Assembly: GCF_007751035.1 (NCBI RefSeq)
Contig: NZ_CP036433.1
Span: 62,001-126,000 of the forward strand
Direction: 5' to 3'
Source of the DNA: Lignipirellula cremea
Lineage (GTDB): Bacteria; Planctomycetota; Planctomycetia; Pirellulales; Pirellulaceae
Length of the DNA stretch: 64,000 bases
Shown here: in pieces, positions 28,156 to 38,119 of the stretch
Position numbering within the stretch: the first letter of the stretch is position 1
How the letters are laid out: every line of letters begins with the position of its first letter
Notes under the pieces: model-generated
The model's input: the letters and a program-made list of their open reading frames with translations, nothing else
Told to the model about the DNA's origin: nothing
Database searches by the model: none
Program-made: the position numbers and the translations under genes

Positions 28156-29493
28156 ATGAACCACAAGACCAACTCCATCACGCGGCGTACGATTCTTCGC
28201 GGTCTAGGCGCTTCGATCGCTCTGCCGTTTTTGGAAGTCATGGGCGGCAAGACTTTGGCGGCGGCCAGTGGGAGGAACGAGCCTTCGCGTTTGGCGTGCT
28301 TCTATATTCCCGGGTGCATTAACCATTACAACTGGTTTCCCGAAAATACGGGGTTTGACTATACAATCGCACCGTCGCACAAACCGCTGACCCATCATCG
28401 CGAGCGATTCTCGGTGCTCAGCAGTTTATCTCATATCGAAGGTCGCATCAGTGGTCATCCGCACGCCTACAATTGGTTGACGGGCCACAACATCAACATC
28501 AATCCGGGCGCCCACTCGAATACGATTTCGATGGATCAGGTCGCGGCCAAATACCTCGGGCCGACCTACGTGCCGTCGCTTCAACTTTCGTATCGCGACG
28601 GCATCGGGACCACAACGTTATCGCGCAACGCCTTGGGCGTGGACTTGCCTGCGACGATGAATTACCGCACTGTTTTTGAACGGCTTTTCCCGCCCGCCGA
28701 TGCAGCACAGCTCAAGGAAGCTCAAGCTAGGATCGAGCTCAATCGCAGCGTGTTAGACACGGCGGTCGGCGACATGAAAAGCTTTCGCAACAAGCTCGGC
28801 CGGATCGACCAGCAGCGTCTCGACCAGTATCTCGACTCGGTGCGAGAAGTCGAACAGCGGCTGACCGAGCGCGAGCAGATCGTTCGCCGGGGCCGTCCAA
28901 AGTTCGACGAAAATGGCGTCAAGCTCAAGCCGCAACTGGGATCGAACCATATGCGCGAACACATCGAGATGATGTTCGACCTGATCGCGCTGGCGTTCCA
29001 AACGGACATGACGCGCGTCGTCACGCAAAGCCTGGGCGGCGAAGGCGGACCGAACTACGACGACTACAAGGAGTGGTCCAAGCAAGCCGGCGCCCCGCTA
29101 CGCGGCGCTCATGACTTCCATCACAAGGGTTCCGGCAACCGCGGCGCCGACAATCCAGACACCAAGGTGATCGGCTACCGCGATGAAATGTTCTGCGCCA
29201 ACCTGGCTCGGCTGATGGACAAGCTGCACGCGATCGAAGCCGCCGACGGCACGCTGTTGGACCATACAGTATTGCTGCTGGGCGGCTCCCAGATCAGCAG
29301 TCACTCGGGCGGCAGCTTTCCCATGTTGTTGGCTGGCGGCAACAAGCTCGGATTCAAGCACGGCCAGCACATCAAGTGGAAGGGCGATCAGCGATCCGCC
29401 TCCGATCTCTATCTGACCATCCTGCAGCAACTGGGTTGCCCCGTGAAGGCGTTCAAGGAAAGCCAAGGGCCGCTCTCGGAGTTGCTGGTTTAA
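28156..29493 (+). CDS. DUF1552 protein (Tat-exported)
   Basis: The protein has 445 residues. It begins with a twin-arginine signal (ITRRTILRGLGASIALPF) and shows the DUF1552 pattern: LACFYIPGC, a conserved YLDSVREVEQRLTERE helix, MFDLIALAFQTDMTRV, and HTVLLLGGSQIS. The ATG at 28156 follows AAGGAAA. DUF1552 is distantly related to DUF1501 and pairs with the DUF1587/1592 cytochrome directly upstream. Activity unknown. Confidence 0.9.
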   Translation: MNHKTNSITRRTILRGLGASIALPFLEVMGGKTLAAASGRNEPSRLACFYIPGCINHYNWFPENTGFDYTIAPSHKPLTHHRERFSVLSSLSHIEGRISGHPHAYNWLTGHNININPGAHSNTISMDQVAAKYLGPTYVPSLQLSYRDGIGTTTLSRNALGVDLPATMNYRTVFERLFPPADAAQLKEAQARIELNRSVLDTAVGDMKSFRNKLGRIDQQRLDQYLDSVREVEQRLTEREQIVRRGRPKFDENGVKLKPQLGSNHMREHIEMMFDLIALAFQTDMTRVVTQSLGGEGGPNYDDYKEWSKQAGAPLRGAHDFHHKGSGNRGADNPDTKVIGYRDEMFCANLARLMDKLHAIEAADGTLLDHTVLLLGGSQISSHSGGSFPMLLAGGNKLGFKHGQHIKWKGDQRSASDLYLTILQQLGCPVKAFKESQGPLSELLV

Positions 29494-29555
29494 TACGCCT
29501 TGCACGTTCGTGGGAGCCGCCCAGTACGAGGGCCCCTTCAAAGGGACAGCAGAAC

Positions 29556-32072
29556 ATGACGAAATTTTCTTTATCGCTGGTAGGCCGGGCTTGGCAATTA
29601 GGTAATAGAACTCTGCGCTTACGTTTCGTATTGTGTTGGACCTGGACGTTTGCGTTCTGGGGCTTTACGTCGCTGGCCTGCGCGGACGAGGGCATCGATT
29701 TCTTCGAAGCGAAGATTCGTCCCGTGCTTGTCGAGACTTGCTACGGTTGCCATTCGGCCGACGCGCAGCAGCAGGGAAAACTCAAAGGCAATTTGGTTCT
29801 TGATACGCGGGCCGGAACTCGCAAAGGCGGCGACACGGGACCGGCGATCGTTCCGGGCAAAGTCAAGGACAGTTTGCTGTTGGCGGCCCTGCGGCACGAG
29901 TCGTTTGAAATGCCGCCCCAGGGCAAACTTCCCGAGTCGGTGATCGCCGACTTCGTCAAATGGGTCGAGATGGGGGCGCCCGATCCGCGAGAAGGAGAGA
30001 TTGCCTCTACCACTCCAGAGATTGACATCGAAGCCGGGCGGCAATTCTGGTCGCTACGGCCTTTGTCGCGGCCGGCGATTCCATCGCTTTCTAGCGATTG
30101 GCCGGAAACGGAGGTCGACCAATTCGTCGCACGCAAGCTTGCCGACAACAACATCTCGGTGGTCGAGGATGCGAACGCGGTCACGCTGGTTCGCCGCTTG
30201 TACCTCGACCTGGTTGGGCTGCCGCCGTCGCCGGAGGAGATCGTGTCGTTCGAACAAGCAGCCCTCCGTAATCCACATTCGGCAATCGAGAATCTGGTCG
30301 ATCAATTGCTCGACTCCCCACAGTTTGGCGAGCGCTGGGGACGCCATTGGCTCGACGTGGCGCGTTTTGCGGAATCGAACGGAGCGACGAAGAACACCGT
30401 GTGGCCCGATGCCTGGCGTTACCGGGACTATGTCATCGATTCGTTCAACGCAGACAAGCCGTTCGATCAATTCTTGAAAGAGCAGATCGCGGGCGACTTG
30501 TTGCCTTTTGAATCCGACGAGCAGCGGTGGGAGCAGATCGTCGCCGCCGGTTTTCTGGCGCTGGGCTCGAAGGCGAACGACGCCACACGGATGGAGATCA
30601 TCGGCGAGCAACTCGACGTGCTGGGTCGCTCCATGTTGGGTCTGTCGATCGGCTGCGCCCGTTGTCACGATCATAAGTTCGATCCGATTCCGACTCGCGA
30701 CTTCTACGCCTTGGCGGGCATCCTGCAAAACACGGCTATTCTCGACGGGAAGCCGTTTGCTTCCTTGGAAGCGCGGCCCGATAAGAGCCGGTTGCAACAG
30801 GTCAAGACATTTGAAAGATCGGTGGCGTCCGCCGCCCGGGCGGTCGTGCAGGCCAACGATCGGCTGGAGGAACTTGCCCAACAACAGAACCTGCGTCGGC
30901 GTCCTGGCGATTCGTGGAAAGACCTCCTGTCACGCTTTCCCAGTGGCGGTCAACGCGACAAAGCGCATGAGACGCTGCAGCAATTGGAAAAAGCCGAAGA
31001 GGATCTGGAGCAGCTTCGCCAAGCCGGACCGCCCGAGATGCAGTTCGGCGTCTCCGTGACCGATCGAGCGGCAAAAGGGACGAAATGGCTGAACGCTCAA
31101 ATCCATATCCGCGGCAGCGACAGCAACCTCGGCGACGAAGCGCCTCGCGGCGTTTTGCAGGTACTCCTTCCTACCAGCGCCGATCAACCCGAGATTGCCG
31201 ACAAAGAAAGCGGTCGTATACAATTGGCCGAAGTAGTCAGCCAGCACCCGCTCGCCGCGCGCGTAATGGTCAACCGCATCTGGCATCACTTGTTTGGTCA
31301 GGGACTGGTGCGGACGGTCGACAATTTTGGAACGCTCGGCGAGCGGCCAACGCATCCAGAATTGTTGGAGTGGCTCGCAGGACAAATGGTGGAGGATGGT
31401 TGGTCGATCAAGCAGTCGATTCGGCGAATTGTTCTCAGCCGCACCTATCGACTCAGCGCCGACTCTCGTGCGAGTCAGCAGGCTGTCGATCCCGAAAACC
31501 AATGGCTGTGGCGGCACAGTCCGCGTCGGCTTGACGCCGAGGCGCTGCGCGACGCGATCCTTTCGGCCAGCGGCGCGCTCGATCGCCAGCGGCCGGATCG
31601 TTTCGACAACGCCGTCGCCGTTTCCCAAATGACGAACCCGTCGGTCGCCGACGCCGCGTTCGTGCGCGCCGTGTACCTGCCCGTCGCGCGCGGCTATGCG
31701 GTCGATCTTTTCGAGGCATTCAACTTTCCCCCTTCCGATCTTGTGGTGGGGCGACGGGAGACGCCGTCCGTTCCCACGCAAGCTCTGTTCATGATGAACA
31801 GCCGTCTGGTCGCCGACCAGGCGCAGATCATGGCTCGTCGGCTGCTGCGTGAGGCGAAAACCGACGATGCTCGGGTGGAAAATGCCTATCTGCTCGCGCT
31901 GGGACGTCGATCGAGCCCCACCGAAACCCACGCAGCGGTCGAGTTTATGAAGCAATTTCAACTGCCGATTGCGATCGAAGGAACCCAGGAATCGGCTCCC
32001 GATCGGCAGGACGCCTGGGCTGCCTTTTGCCAGTCCTTATTCGCGTCGTCCGAGTTCCGGTTCCTGCGCTAG
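29556..32072 (+). CDS. DUF1549/DUF1553 planctomycete cytochrome c-like protein
   Basis: The protein has 838 residues. A signal peptide precedes the PSCyt1 haem motif CYGCH at residues 62-66. DUF1549 is seen as LVRRLYLDLVGLPPSPEE with RWGRHWLDVARFAESNG and the second motif CARCHDHKFDPI. A charged linker of about 80 residues leads to DUF1553 (ARVMVNRIWHHLFGQGLV, RRLDAEALRDAIL). The ATG at 29556 follows AAGGGACA. A DUF1501 gene follows 47 bases later, its expected partner. Confidence 0.9.
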   Translation: MTKFSLSLVGRAWQLGNRTLRLRFVLCWTWTFAFWGFTSLACADEGIDFFEAKIRPVLVETCYGCHSADAQQQGKLKGNLVLDTRAGTRKGGDTGPAIVPGKVKDSLLLAALRHESFEMPPQGKLPESVIADFVKWVEMGAPDPREGEIASTTPEIDIEAGRQFWSLRPLSRPAIPSLSSDWPETEVDQFVARKLADNNISVVEDANAVTLVRRLYLDLVGLPPSPEEIVSFEQAALRNPHSAIENLVDQLLDSPQFGERWGRHWLDVARFAESNGATKNTVWPDAWRYRDYVIDSFNADKPFDQFLKEQIAGDLLPFESDEQRWEQIVAAGFLALGSKANDATRMEIIGEQLDVLGRSMLGLSIGCARCHDHKFDPIPTRDFYALAGILQNTAILDGKPFASLEARPDKSRLQQVKTFERSVASAARAVVQANDRLEELAQQQNLRRRPGDSWKDLLSRFPSGGQRDKAHETLQQLEKAEEDLEQLRQAGPPEMQFGVSVTDRAAKGTKWLNAQIHIRGSDSNLGDEAPRGVLQVLLPTSADQPEIADKESGRIQLAEVVSQHPLAARVMVNRIWHHLFGQGLVRTVDNFGTLGERPTHPELLEWLAGQMVEDGWSIKQSIRRIVLSRTYRLSADSRASQQAVDPENQWLWRHSPRRLDAEALRDAILSASGALDRQRPDRFDNAVAVSQMTNPSVADAAFVRAVYLPVARGYAVDLFEAFNFPPSDLVVGRRETPSVPTQALFMMNSRLVADQAQIMARRLLREAKTDDARVENAYLLALGRRSSPTETHAAVEFMKQFQLPIAIEGTQESAPDRQDAWAAFCQSLFASSEFRFLR

Positions 32073-32119
32073 AGAACTAGAGAACAAACTCCCCACGCTC
32101 GCCACCCTGGAGTCATCCG

Positions 32120-33514
32120 ATGCAACAACACCTATCGCGCCGCCAGGCTCTGCAGGGGAGTGCGGCCGGATTCGGCTATCTCGCGTTTAGCGCCTTGCAG
32201 CAACAAACGCAGGCGGCGAATGGGACGAAGCCCGCGCCGCATTTTGCGCCGAAGGTCAAACGTGTGATCTTTATGTTCATGGAAGGAGGGCCATCGCACG
32301 TTGACTCGTTCGACTATAAACCGGCCTTGGCCAGGTACACGGGGAAGAAGCCGCCGTACGATCAACCGAAAGCAGGCGGCACGGGCCATAACGATTCGGT
32401 GATGCAAGAGTCGCCGTTTGCATTCTCCCAGCATGGAGAGAGCGGTCTGTGGATTAGCGAGATCTTTCCGGAACTCGCCAAGCACGCAGACGACCTCTGT
32501 CTGATCAACAGCATGCACCATGAGACGGGGATCCATACGCCGGGGTGCGTCATTATGCACACCGGCGATTCTCGCTTCACGCGTCCTTCGATGGGTTCGT
32601 GGATCACCTATGGGCTGGGGGCCGAAACGCAAGAATTACCTGGCTACATGGTCGTGAACCCGCGCGATCGCAATATTCCGGCGGGCTGCTATTCCAACGC
32701 CTTCCTGCCGGCCAGGCATCACTCGACGATTATGCAAAACGTCGGACTCGATCCGGACCTGTCGAAGGCGATTCGCAATGTGACCAATCAACACATGACC
32801 GATCACCGGCAGCGACAACAGCTGGATTTCATCCAACAGATGAACGGGCTTTATCGGCAAAAACAAGACGACTCGCAGGTCGACGCGGTGATCGAATCGT
32901 ATGAACAGGCGTATCGGATGCAGTCGGCCGTCCCGCGACTGTTCGATTTCAAGGATGAAAGCCAAAGCACGTTGGATCTTTATGGCATCGGCAAAAAAGC
33001 TCCGCCGTTCGCCGTGCAATGCCTGCTCGCCCGCCGCATGGCGGAGGCCGGCGTGCGGTTTATTGAGATCAGTCAAGGCGGCTGGGACAGCCATAACGAT
33101 CTCCAACGCAACCTCGCCGGCGCCGCGCGCAACGTGGACGCCCCGATCGCTGCGCTGATCACCGATCTCAAACAGCGCGGCATGTGGCAGGACACGCTGT
33201 TGGTGTGGGGCGGCGAATTCGGCCGCACGCCGGCGATCGAAGATATGAAAGACAAGAGCTTCGGCCGCGACCACAACGGCGCCGGCTTCACGTACTGGAT
33301 CGCCGGCGGCGGAGTCCAAGGCGGCATCCGTTATGGCGCGACCGACGAACTGGGTTGGTTCGCCGCGGAGAACAAGGTCCACGCCCGCGACCTGCACGCC
33401 ACGATCCTGCACTTGCTGGGGCTGGACCACCGAAAACTCTCGTTCCGCTACGGCGGCCGCGACTACACGCCCACCGATGTGGACGGCGAAGTTGTGAAGG
33501 GAATTCTTGCGTAG
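32120..33514 (+). CDS. DUF1501 protein (sulfatase-superfamily fold)
   Basis: The protein has 464 residues. It begins with a short Tat-like leader (LSRRQALQGSAAGFGYL). Core motifs are VIFMFMEGGPSHVDSFDYK, the ARRMAEAGVRFIEIS strand, GGWDSHNDL, LVWGGEFGRTP and the C-terminal HARDLHATILHLLGLDH that is near-invariant in the family. It is paired with the DUF1549/1553 gene upstream. Function unknown. Confidence 0.92.
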   Translation: MQQHLSRRQALQGSAAGFGYLAFSALQQQTQAANGTKPAPHFAPKVKRVIFMFMEGGPSHVDSFDYKPALARYTGKKPPYDQPKAGGTGHNDSVMQESPFAFSQHGESGLWISEIFPELAKHADDLCLINSMHHETGIHTPGCVIMHTGDSRFTRPSMGSWITYGLGAETQELPGYMVVNPRDRNIPAGCYSNAFLPARHHSTIMQNVGLDPDLSKAIRNVTNQHMTDHRQRQQLDFIQQMNGLYRQKQDDSQVDAVIESYEQAYRMQSAVPRLFDFKDESQSTLDLYGIGKKAPPFAVQCLLARRMAEAGVRFIEISQGGWDSHNDLQRNLAGAARNVDAPIAALITDLKQRGMWQDTLLVWGGEFGRTPAIEDMKDKSFGRDHNGAGFTYWIAGGGVQGGIRYGATDELGWFAAENKVHARDLHATILHLLGLDHRKLSFRYGGRDYTPTDVDGEVVKGILA

Positions 33515-33570
33515 CGGCGCCACGATTCGAAAGTTTATTACGCGTCTGTAATTCCGAAGGAAATTCAGCC

Positions 33571-33651
33571 ATGTTCACGATCGAGTCTGCTCACTCGGAT
33601 CGCTTTTGCGAAGGCGTTTCGCGACGAAGCTTCCTTAGCATCGGCCCGTAG
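33571..33651 (+). pseudogene. Decayed 5' fragment of a DUF1501 gene
   Basis: A good ribosome site (GAAGGAAA) precedes an ATG at 33571. The frame reads 26 codons ending SRRSFLSIGP and then a TAG stop. The SRRSFLxIG twin-arginine start is typical of DUF1501 proteins (compare FGRRDFLRVGSL at 47.2 kb), but nothing after the stop continues the family. It lies just behind an intact DUF1501 gene. Most likely it is the leftover start of a deleted or rearranged paralogue; a leader peptide is less likely. Confidence 0.6.
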
Positions 33652-33700
33652 AGACTGGCGGTTACGACATTCGACGAGAACCAAAAATCAAGTGACCAGC

Positions 33701-34648
33701 ATGCGAACAAACGACTCAACAGCCCGATCCACGCTTTACGCGTGGTACATTTTCTTTTGGAGGATATTGGCGATTGGTCAGGTTCTGTTCGGAGCTTACG
33801 CCGCTCCAGCGTTGGCCGGTCATTCGCGTTTTCCCTACTTCGACGGCGGGCGGTCGGTCGACGGACGATTTGTCGTGACGGCGGAACTGGTCGCAGAACG
33901 GGGACAGGGTAAAGCAGCGGGCGAGTCCTGGTGGAGGTTTACCTGGCAGGACACGCAGACAACCCAAACCCATACGGGTCGGCTGGAGGGGTTGCGTGAT
34001 GGTAAGAGTGGTGTGTTCTCCCCGGTGCATGCCCACACGTTCGTCGCGCCGGACGGCGCGACGTTCGCCGTCTGGAACCCGAACGTGTTGGCGCCAAGAC
34101 CCAACAACGTTAAAGCGCCCGACGTGACCCAACCCGAATCGCGGGACTTCGCCGGTTTTTCCCATCGGCTGACCATCTACCGCCGCACGGGCGAGATCGT
34201 CAAGCGGCTCGACTTGCGGGACTTCCTCAACGACGACGATTGGAACTGGCTCTTCTGCTACCAATCGCAGGTTTATTGGCAAGCAAATTTTCCCGACCTG
34301 ACCCGCGACAATGCTCCGCGGGTCGGTTACGCGTTGTATCAAATCAGCCCTGATTACACGGTGTTGGAAACGCTCGTGGGCGCGACCGACGAAGCGGCTC
34401 GCAAAGCCAAGGAGCGCGGCGCCACGCCGCCGACGCCGCGGCTGGTGCGAGTTGATCTGATTACAGGCAAATTTCTGCCCGCCGACGCTTTGTTGCCGCC
34501 GAACAAGACGCCGGTGCGACCGTTTGTCGGCATGCTTGGCCGACGGGGCAGCGGCGAGAACGGCCAAGCGAATTACGCTCCGAGCCTCGATCCCGTGCGA
34601 GTCGAAGGCGCTTTCCGAATCGTCGAAGACGGGAGCGGCACACCATGA
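33701..34648 (+). CDS. Secreted protein of unknown function
   Basis: The protein has 315 residues from the ATG at 33701 (a GTG nine bases upstream is possible). A hydrophobic N-terminal segment (about residues 13-38, ending APALAGHS) is a signal peptide. The mature part is beta-rich with many tryptophans (ESWWRFTWQD, DDWNWLFCYQ), and I do not recognise it. Its stop overlaps the ATG of the next gene (ATGA), so it is translationally coupled to the large cytochrome and may be a secreted partner of it. Confidence 0.7.
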   Translation: MRTNDSTARSTLYAWYIFFWRILAIGQVLFGAYAAPALAGHSRFPYFDGGRSVDGRFVVTAELVAERGQGKAAGESWWRFTWQDTQTTQTHTGRLEGLRDGKSGVFSPVHAHTFVAPDGATFAVWNPNVLAPRPNNVKAPDVTQPESRDFAGFSHRLTIYRRTGEIVKRLDLRDFLNDDDWNWLFCYQSQVYWQANFPDLTRDNAPRVGYALYQISPDYTVLETLVGATDEAARKAKERGATPPTPRLVRVDLITGKFLPADALLPPNKTPVRPFVGMLGRRGSGENGQANYAPSLDPVRVEGAFRIVEDGSGTP

Positions 34649-37600
34649 CGGGACTCCTTGCAAACAAACGCCTTTTGACGCTGAGATGGCTTCTTGGATT
34701 GGCTCTGTCGCTCGGGTGTTGCGTGCAGGCCGCTTTGGCGGAAGACGGGCCAGTCCTCGCCGACGCGGAGGCGCTGGTGCATCTGCGCCAATTCTGCATC
34801 CGCTGCCATGGCCCGTCCAAGACCGCAGGGAAGATGCGTCTGGACCAGCCGTTCGACAAGATTGATGAAGAGTCGTGGCAAAAGATCGTGCAGGTGCTGC
34901 ACCACGTGGATATGCCGCCGAAGGAGGAGCGTCAGCCCAGCAAAGTTCTTCGTCAGCAGTTGGAAGCTTGGGCGCAGGGTCGCCTCAACGCGCACATTCT
35001 CAAACGGGCCGGTGATCCTGGCGCCGTGGCTTGGCGGCGTCTGACGGCGATCGAGTTAGATAACATGATCCGCGATCTGGCCGGGCAACCCGTAGCTGGG
35101 GACCCACTCTCGAGTGCTCTGAATGATAAGAATGGAGAGTCAAACTACCTCAGAGCCAGCAGGCATTTTCCGGCTGAGAACTTCGGCGGGGAAGGGTTTT
35201 CCAACCTCGGCAACGTGCAGAACGCACTCAGCGGCCCGGTGCTGGACAAGTATCTGGCGATGGCCGACGAGGTCGCTCGGCACGCCCGATTCGATCAACA
35301 GGGGAAGCTGGTCTTCGATCCGCCGGGAGCGATCCAGGCGCCCGAAGTGCGCCGCGATCAGGCGCTGTCGGACCTCAAACTATTAGCCCGTGAGGTTTGC
35401 GGCGAATTGTATTTCGGACCTGGGAAGCTCATCGGCGGCGAAGGCGATGAACGGAGCCTGGACGGGGCGTTCAAGAAGGCGGCCGAGTCCTGGGCCGGCC
35501 CCGCGCCGTATCTGGAGTGTCTCTGGCTGGCGCAAGCGGCCCCAGATCCCGAGAACGCCCTGACGAAGATCGCCAGCATGCGAAACGTCAACGTCAGCTA
35601 CTTGCGGCGTCTTTCGCAATTGTGTGAAAGCTGTCCCGAGGGCAGCCTGGAAGAGGCCCTCTGGATCACACCTTTGCGACGATTGCCGAAGCCAACAGCA
35701 ATCGACCAGCCGGTTCCCGACGAGGTGTGCCGCGCCTGTGCGGGAATCGCGAATTCGGTTTGGAGCTGTGTTCAGCAGGCGACCGCGAATGGACTGACGC
35801 GAACTCCCTCCGGCCCGTATCGCAACGTGGGTTCCGGCCGCATTCCCATCCGCTTGACCAGAAAGATTCCGCAGCGCCGTGACAACAAGAACGTTAATGT
35901 CATGGTCGCGCCCGACAGGCTGACAATCGTCGTAGATTTCCTTGACGCCGATTCCGCCCCCACGCTGTACCTGGGCTTGCCGACGTTGCAGCTTAAGGAG
36001 CCGGATCGCGACGTCTTCGAGAACGTGAACGGAAAGCAAGTGAAGAAAGGACGCGAGCGCGGCGAGACCCGCGAGATGAAGCTCAGCCGAGATTCGCTGC
36101 TCCGCATGCCCGCCGGCGCGCGTTGGGAGGAACATTCCTTCGCCAAAGACCACGCCGAGCCGGCCCTGGTGCTGACGAAACCTTGCACCATGGAATTCGA
36201 CATCCGCACGGCGGCGACACAATTGAATCCGGACGGCGGCAATCTGGATGCGTTTGCGTTCGCCGATCGCAGCGAAGAGGGCGGACCGGCGCAGATTCGT
36301 CATTCGGGCAACGGGACGGTCGACGTCGCCGCTCTGCTCTGGCCCACCGCCGATGGCGCCATCGCGCGCTGGCTGATCGGAAATCAACAGCAAGAGGAAG
36401 CGTTCGTCACGCAGTGGAATGCGATGTTCCAGCGCTGGTTCCCGCCGCATCCCGTCACCATCGCGCCTTTCGACGGCAGCCGCAACACGTATGGATTGCC
36501 CGACGAGGTGCAATTCTATCGCGACGACGCGCGGCTCCAATCGCAATTGCTGGACGCCGCGGGCCGACAACGCATGAACGACCTGTGGGCGAATCTGTAT
36601 CTGCTCAGCAACGAACCTCGCCAGCGCTTGGCGATTTTCATGGGCAAGTATCAGATCAGCGGTTTGGAGCACGACGCTCAAGTCAAAAAGTTAGCAGAGC
36701 TGCAGGCGAACCCCAGCAAAGACGAGCAACAATCGCAACAGCGCATGAACCATCCTTACGGAGAGATTCCTGTCGAACTGCCCGCTCGCCTGACGTTTTA
36801 TAAGCAGCAGATGGAGAGACATCGCGTTCTGTGGCAGGAGCGTACGCTGGCGGCGGTGAACGAATTTGCATCGCAGGCGTGGCGTCGACCACTAACCGAA
36901 TCGGAACAGTCTCGCTTGGCGCGGCAGTACGATTCGATGCAGCAGGTAGGCGACATCGACGCCGAAGGCATGCTGCGAATGATGCTGATGCGAGTGCTGG
37001 TGTCGCCTCATTTTCTCTTCCGTTGCGAGCGTGTTGCGTCCGCAGGAAACGAGGCGCCGCTTGACGCCTGGGAGCTGGCGACGCGGTTAAGCCTGATGAT
37101 CTGGGCATCGCTGCCAGATGAAGAACTTCGGCGCTGCGCCGGTGACGGCAGTCTGCTCCGCGACGATGTGCTTCGCCAGCAAACGCGGCGCATGCTGGCC
37201 GATCCCAAAGCCCGGGGCATGGCGGAGCACTTCTTTGGTCAATGGCTCGGCTTCGCGGGCTTCGATCGAAACACGTCGGGCCCCGACGTCGAGGCGTTTC
37301 CCGAATTTACGTCTTCCGTGCGACGCTCGCTCTATGGCGAGTCGGTCGCTTTCTTCGAGGATCTGATTCGAAATGACCGGGACGCGCGCCTAATCGTCGG
37401 TGCGGATTACAGCTTTATCGATGAGACATTGCAGCGGTACTACGGTTTGGATTCGAGAACCAGTGGCCCCAGTTTTGCGCGCACCCAGATGTCCAATGCG
37501 GGGCGCGGAGGTGTTCTGGGTTTGGGCGCCATCCTGGTCCGTAACAGCCGCACGCGACGGACGAGTCCGGTTAACCGCGGCGTGTGGGTGGTGGAGAACC

Positions 37601-38103
37601 TGTTGGGCCGCCATCTGCCATCGCCGCCCGCCGACGTACCGCCGATTCCTGACAAAGTCGAAGACGGTTTGTCATTGCGCGAACAGATGGTGCAGCACCG
37701 TGATCAGCCAGCCTGCGCAGCGTGCCACGCACGGATCGATCCGTTTGGTTTCGCATTTGAATCCTTCGACGCCGCGGGACGCCTGCGGCCGCAAGAGTTC
37801 CTCGACAAGATCGAGTACGAAACGACCCGCGACGGCGTCTTGCTGGACGGCGTTGAAGCACTGAGGAACTACCTCACGCAGCGGTCCGAGCAAGTGCATC
37901 GCAACCTGATCCGCCGTATGCTGGGTTATGCATTGAACCGGCCGGTATCCGTCAGCGATAAGCCGCTGATCGACCGCACGCTCGCTGTCCTGGCGCAGGA
38001 GGAGTATCGCTTGTCGAGTGTTGTTGAGAACATTGTCCTGAGCCGCCAGTTTCGTTTGCATCGGGCTGCAACTGAACGAGAATTTGCAGAGAGCGATCAG
38101 TAA
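34645..38103 (+). CDS. Large planctomycete cytochrome (DUF1587/1592/1588/1585)
   Basis: The protein has 1,152 residues, about 300 longer than the related proteins here. A signal peptide precedes CIRCH at residues 51-55 and DUF1587 (RRLTAIELDNMIRDLAGQP). A long middle region (about residues 180-650) without recognised motifs accounts for the extra length. Then come DUF1595/1592 (ELATRLSLMIWASLPDEEL) and DUF1588 with a second haem-like site CAACHARIDPFGFAFESFD, and DUF1585 at the end. It overlaps the upstream gene by four bases and is followed 16 bases later by its DUF1552 partner. Confidence 0.88.
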   Translation: MTGLLANKRLLTLRWLLGLALSLGCCVQAALAEDGPVLADAEALVHLRQFCIRCHGPSKTAGKMRLDQPFDKIDEESWQKIVQVLHHVDMPPKEERQPSKVLRQQLEAWAQGRLNAHILKRAGDPGAVAWRRLTAIELDNMIRDLAGQPVAGDPLSSALNDKNGESNYLRASRHFPAENFGGEGFSNLGNVQNALSGPVLDKYLAMADEVARHARFDQQGKLVFDPPGAIQAPEVRRDQALSDLKLLAREVCGELYFGPGKLIGGEGDERSLDGAFKKAAESWAGPAPYLECLWLAQAAPDPENALTKIASMRNVNVSYLRRLSQLCESCPEGSLEEALWITPLRRLPKPTAIDQPVPDEVCRACAGIANSVWSCVQQATANGLTRTPSGPYRNVGSGRIPIRLTRKIPQRRDNKNVNVMVAPDRLTIVVDFLDADSAPTLYLGLPTLQLKEPDRDVFENVNGKQVKKGRERGETREMKLSRDSLLRMPAGARWEEHSFAKDHAEPALVLTKPCTMEFDIRTAATQLNPDGGNLDAFAFADRSEEGGPAQIRHSGNGTVDVAALLWPTADGAIARWLIGNQQQEEAFVTQWNAMFQRWFPPHPVTIAPFDGSRNTYGLPDEVQFYRDDARLQSQLLDAAGRQRMNDLWANLYLLSNEPRQRLAIFMGKYQISGLEHDAQVKKLAELQANPSKDEQQSQQRMNHPYGEIPVELPARLTFYKQQMERHRVLWQERTLAAVNEFASQAWRRPLTESEQSRLARQYDSMQQVGDIDAEGMLRMMLMRVLVSPHFLFRCERVASAGNEAPLDAWELATRLSLMIWASLPDEELRRCAGDGSLLRDDVLRQQTRRMLADPKARGMAEHFFGQWLGFAGFDRNTSGPDVEAFPEFTSSVRRSLYGESVAFFEDLIRNDRDARLIVGADYSFIDETLQRYYGLDSRTSGPSFARTQMSNAGRGGVLGLGAILVRNSRTRRTSPVNRGVWVVENLLGRHLPSPPADVPPIPDKVEDGLSLREQMVQHRDQPACAACHARIDPFGFAFESFDAAGRLRPQEFLDKIEYETTRDGVLLDGVEALRNYLTQRSEQVHRNLIRRMLGYALNRPVSVSDKPLIDRTLAVLAQEEYRLSSVVENIVLSRQFRLHRAATEREFAESDQ

Positions 38104-38119
38104 ACAAGAAAGGGAAACC

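Noticed and set aside
33716-34663. A 315-codon minus-strand frame opposite the unknown secreted gene
   Set aside because: The plus-strand gene has a signal peptide and overlaps its downstream partner by ATGA; the antisense frame lacks both and any recognisable motif.
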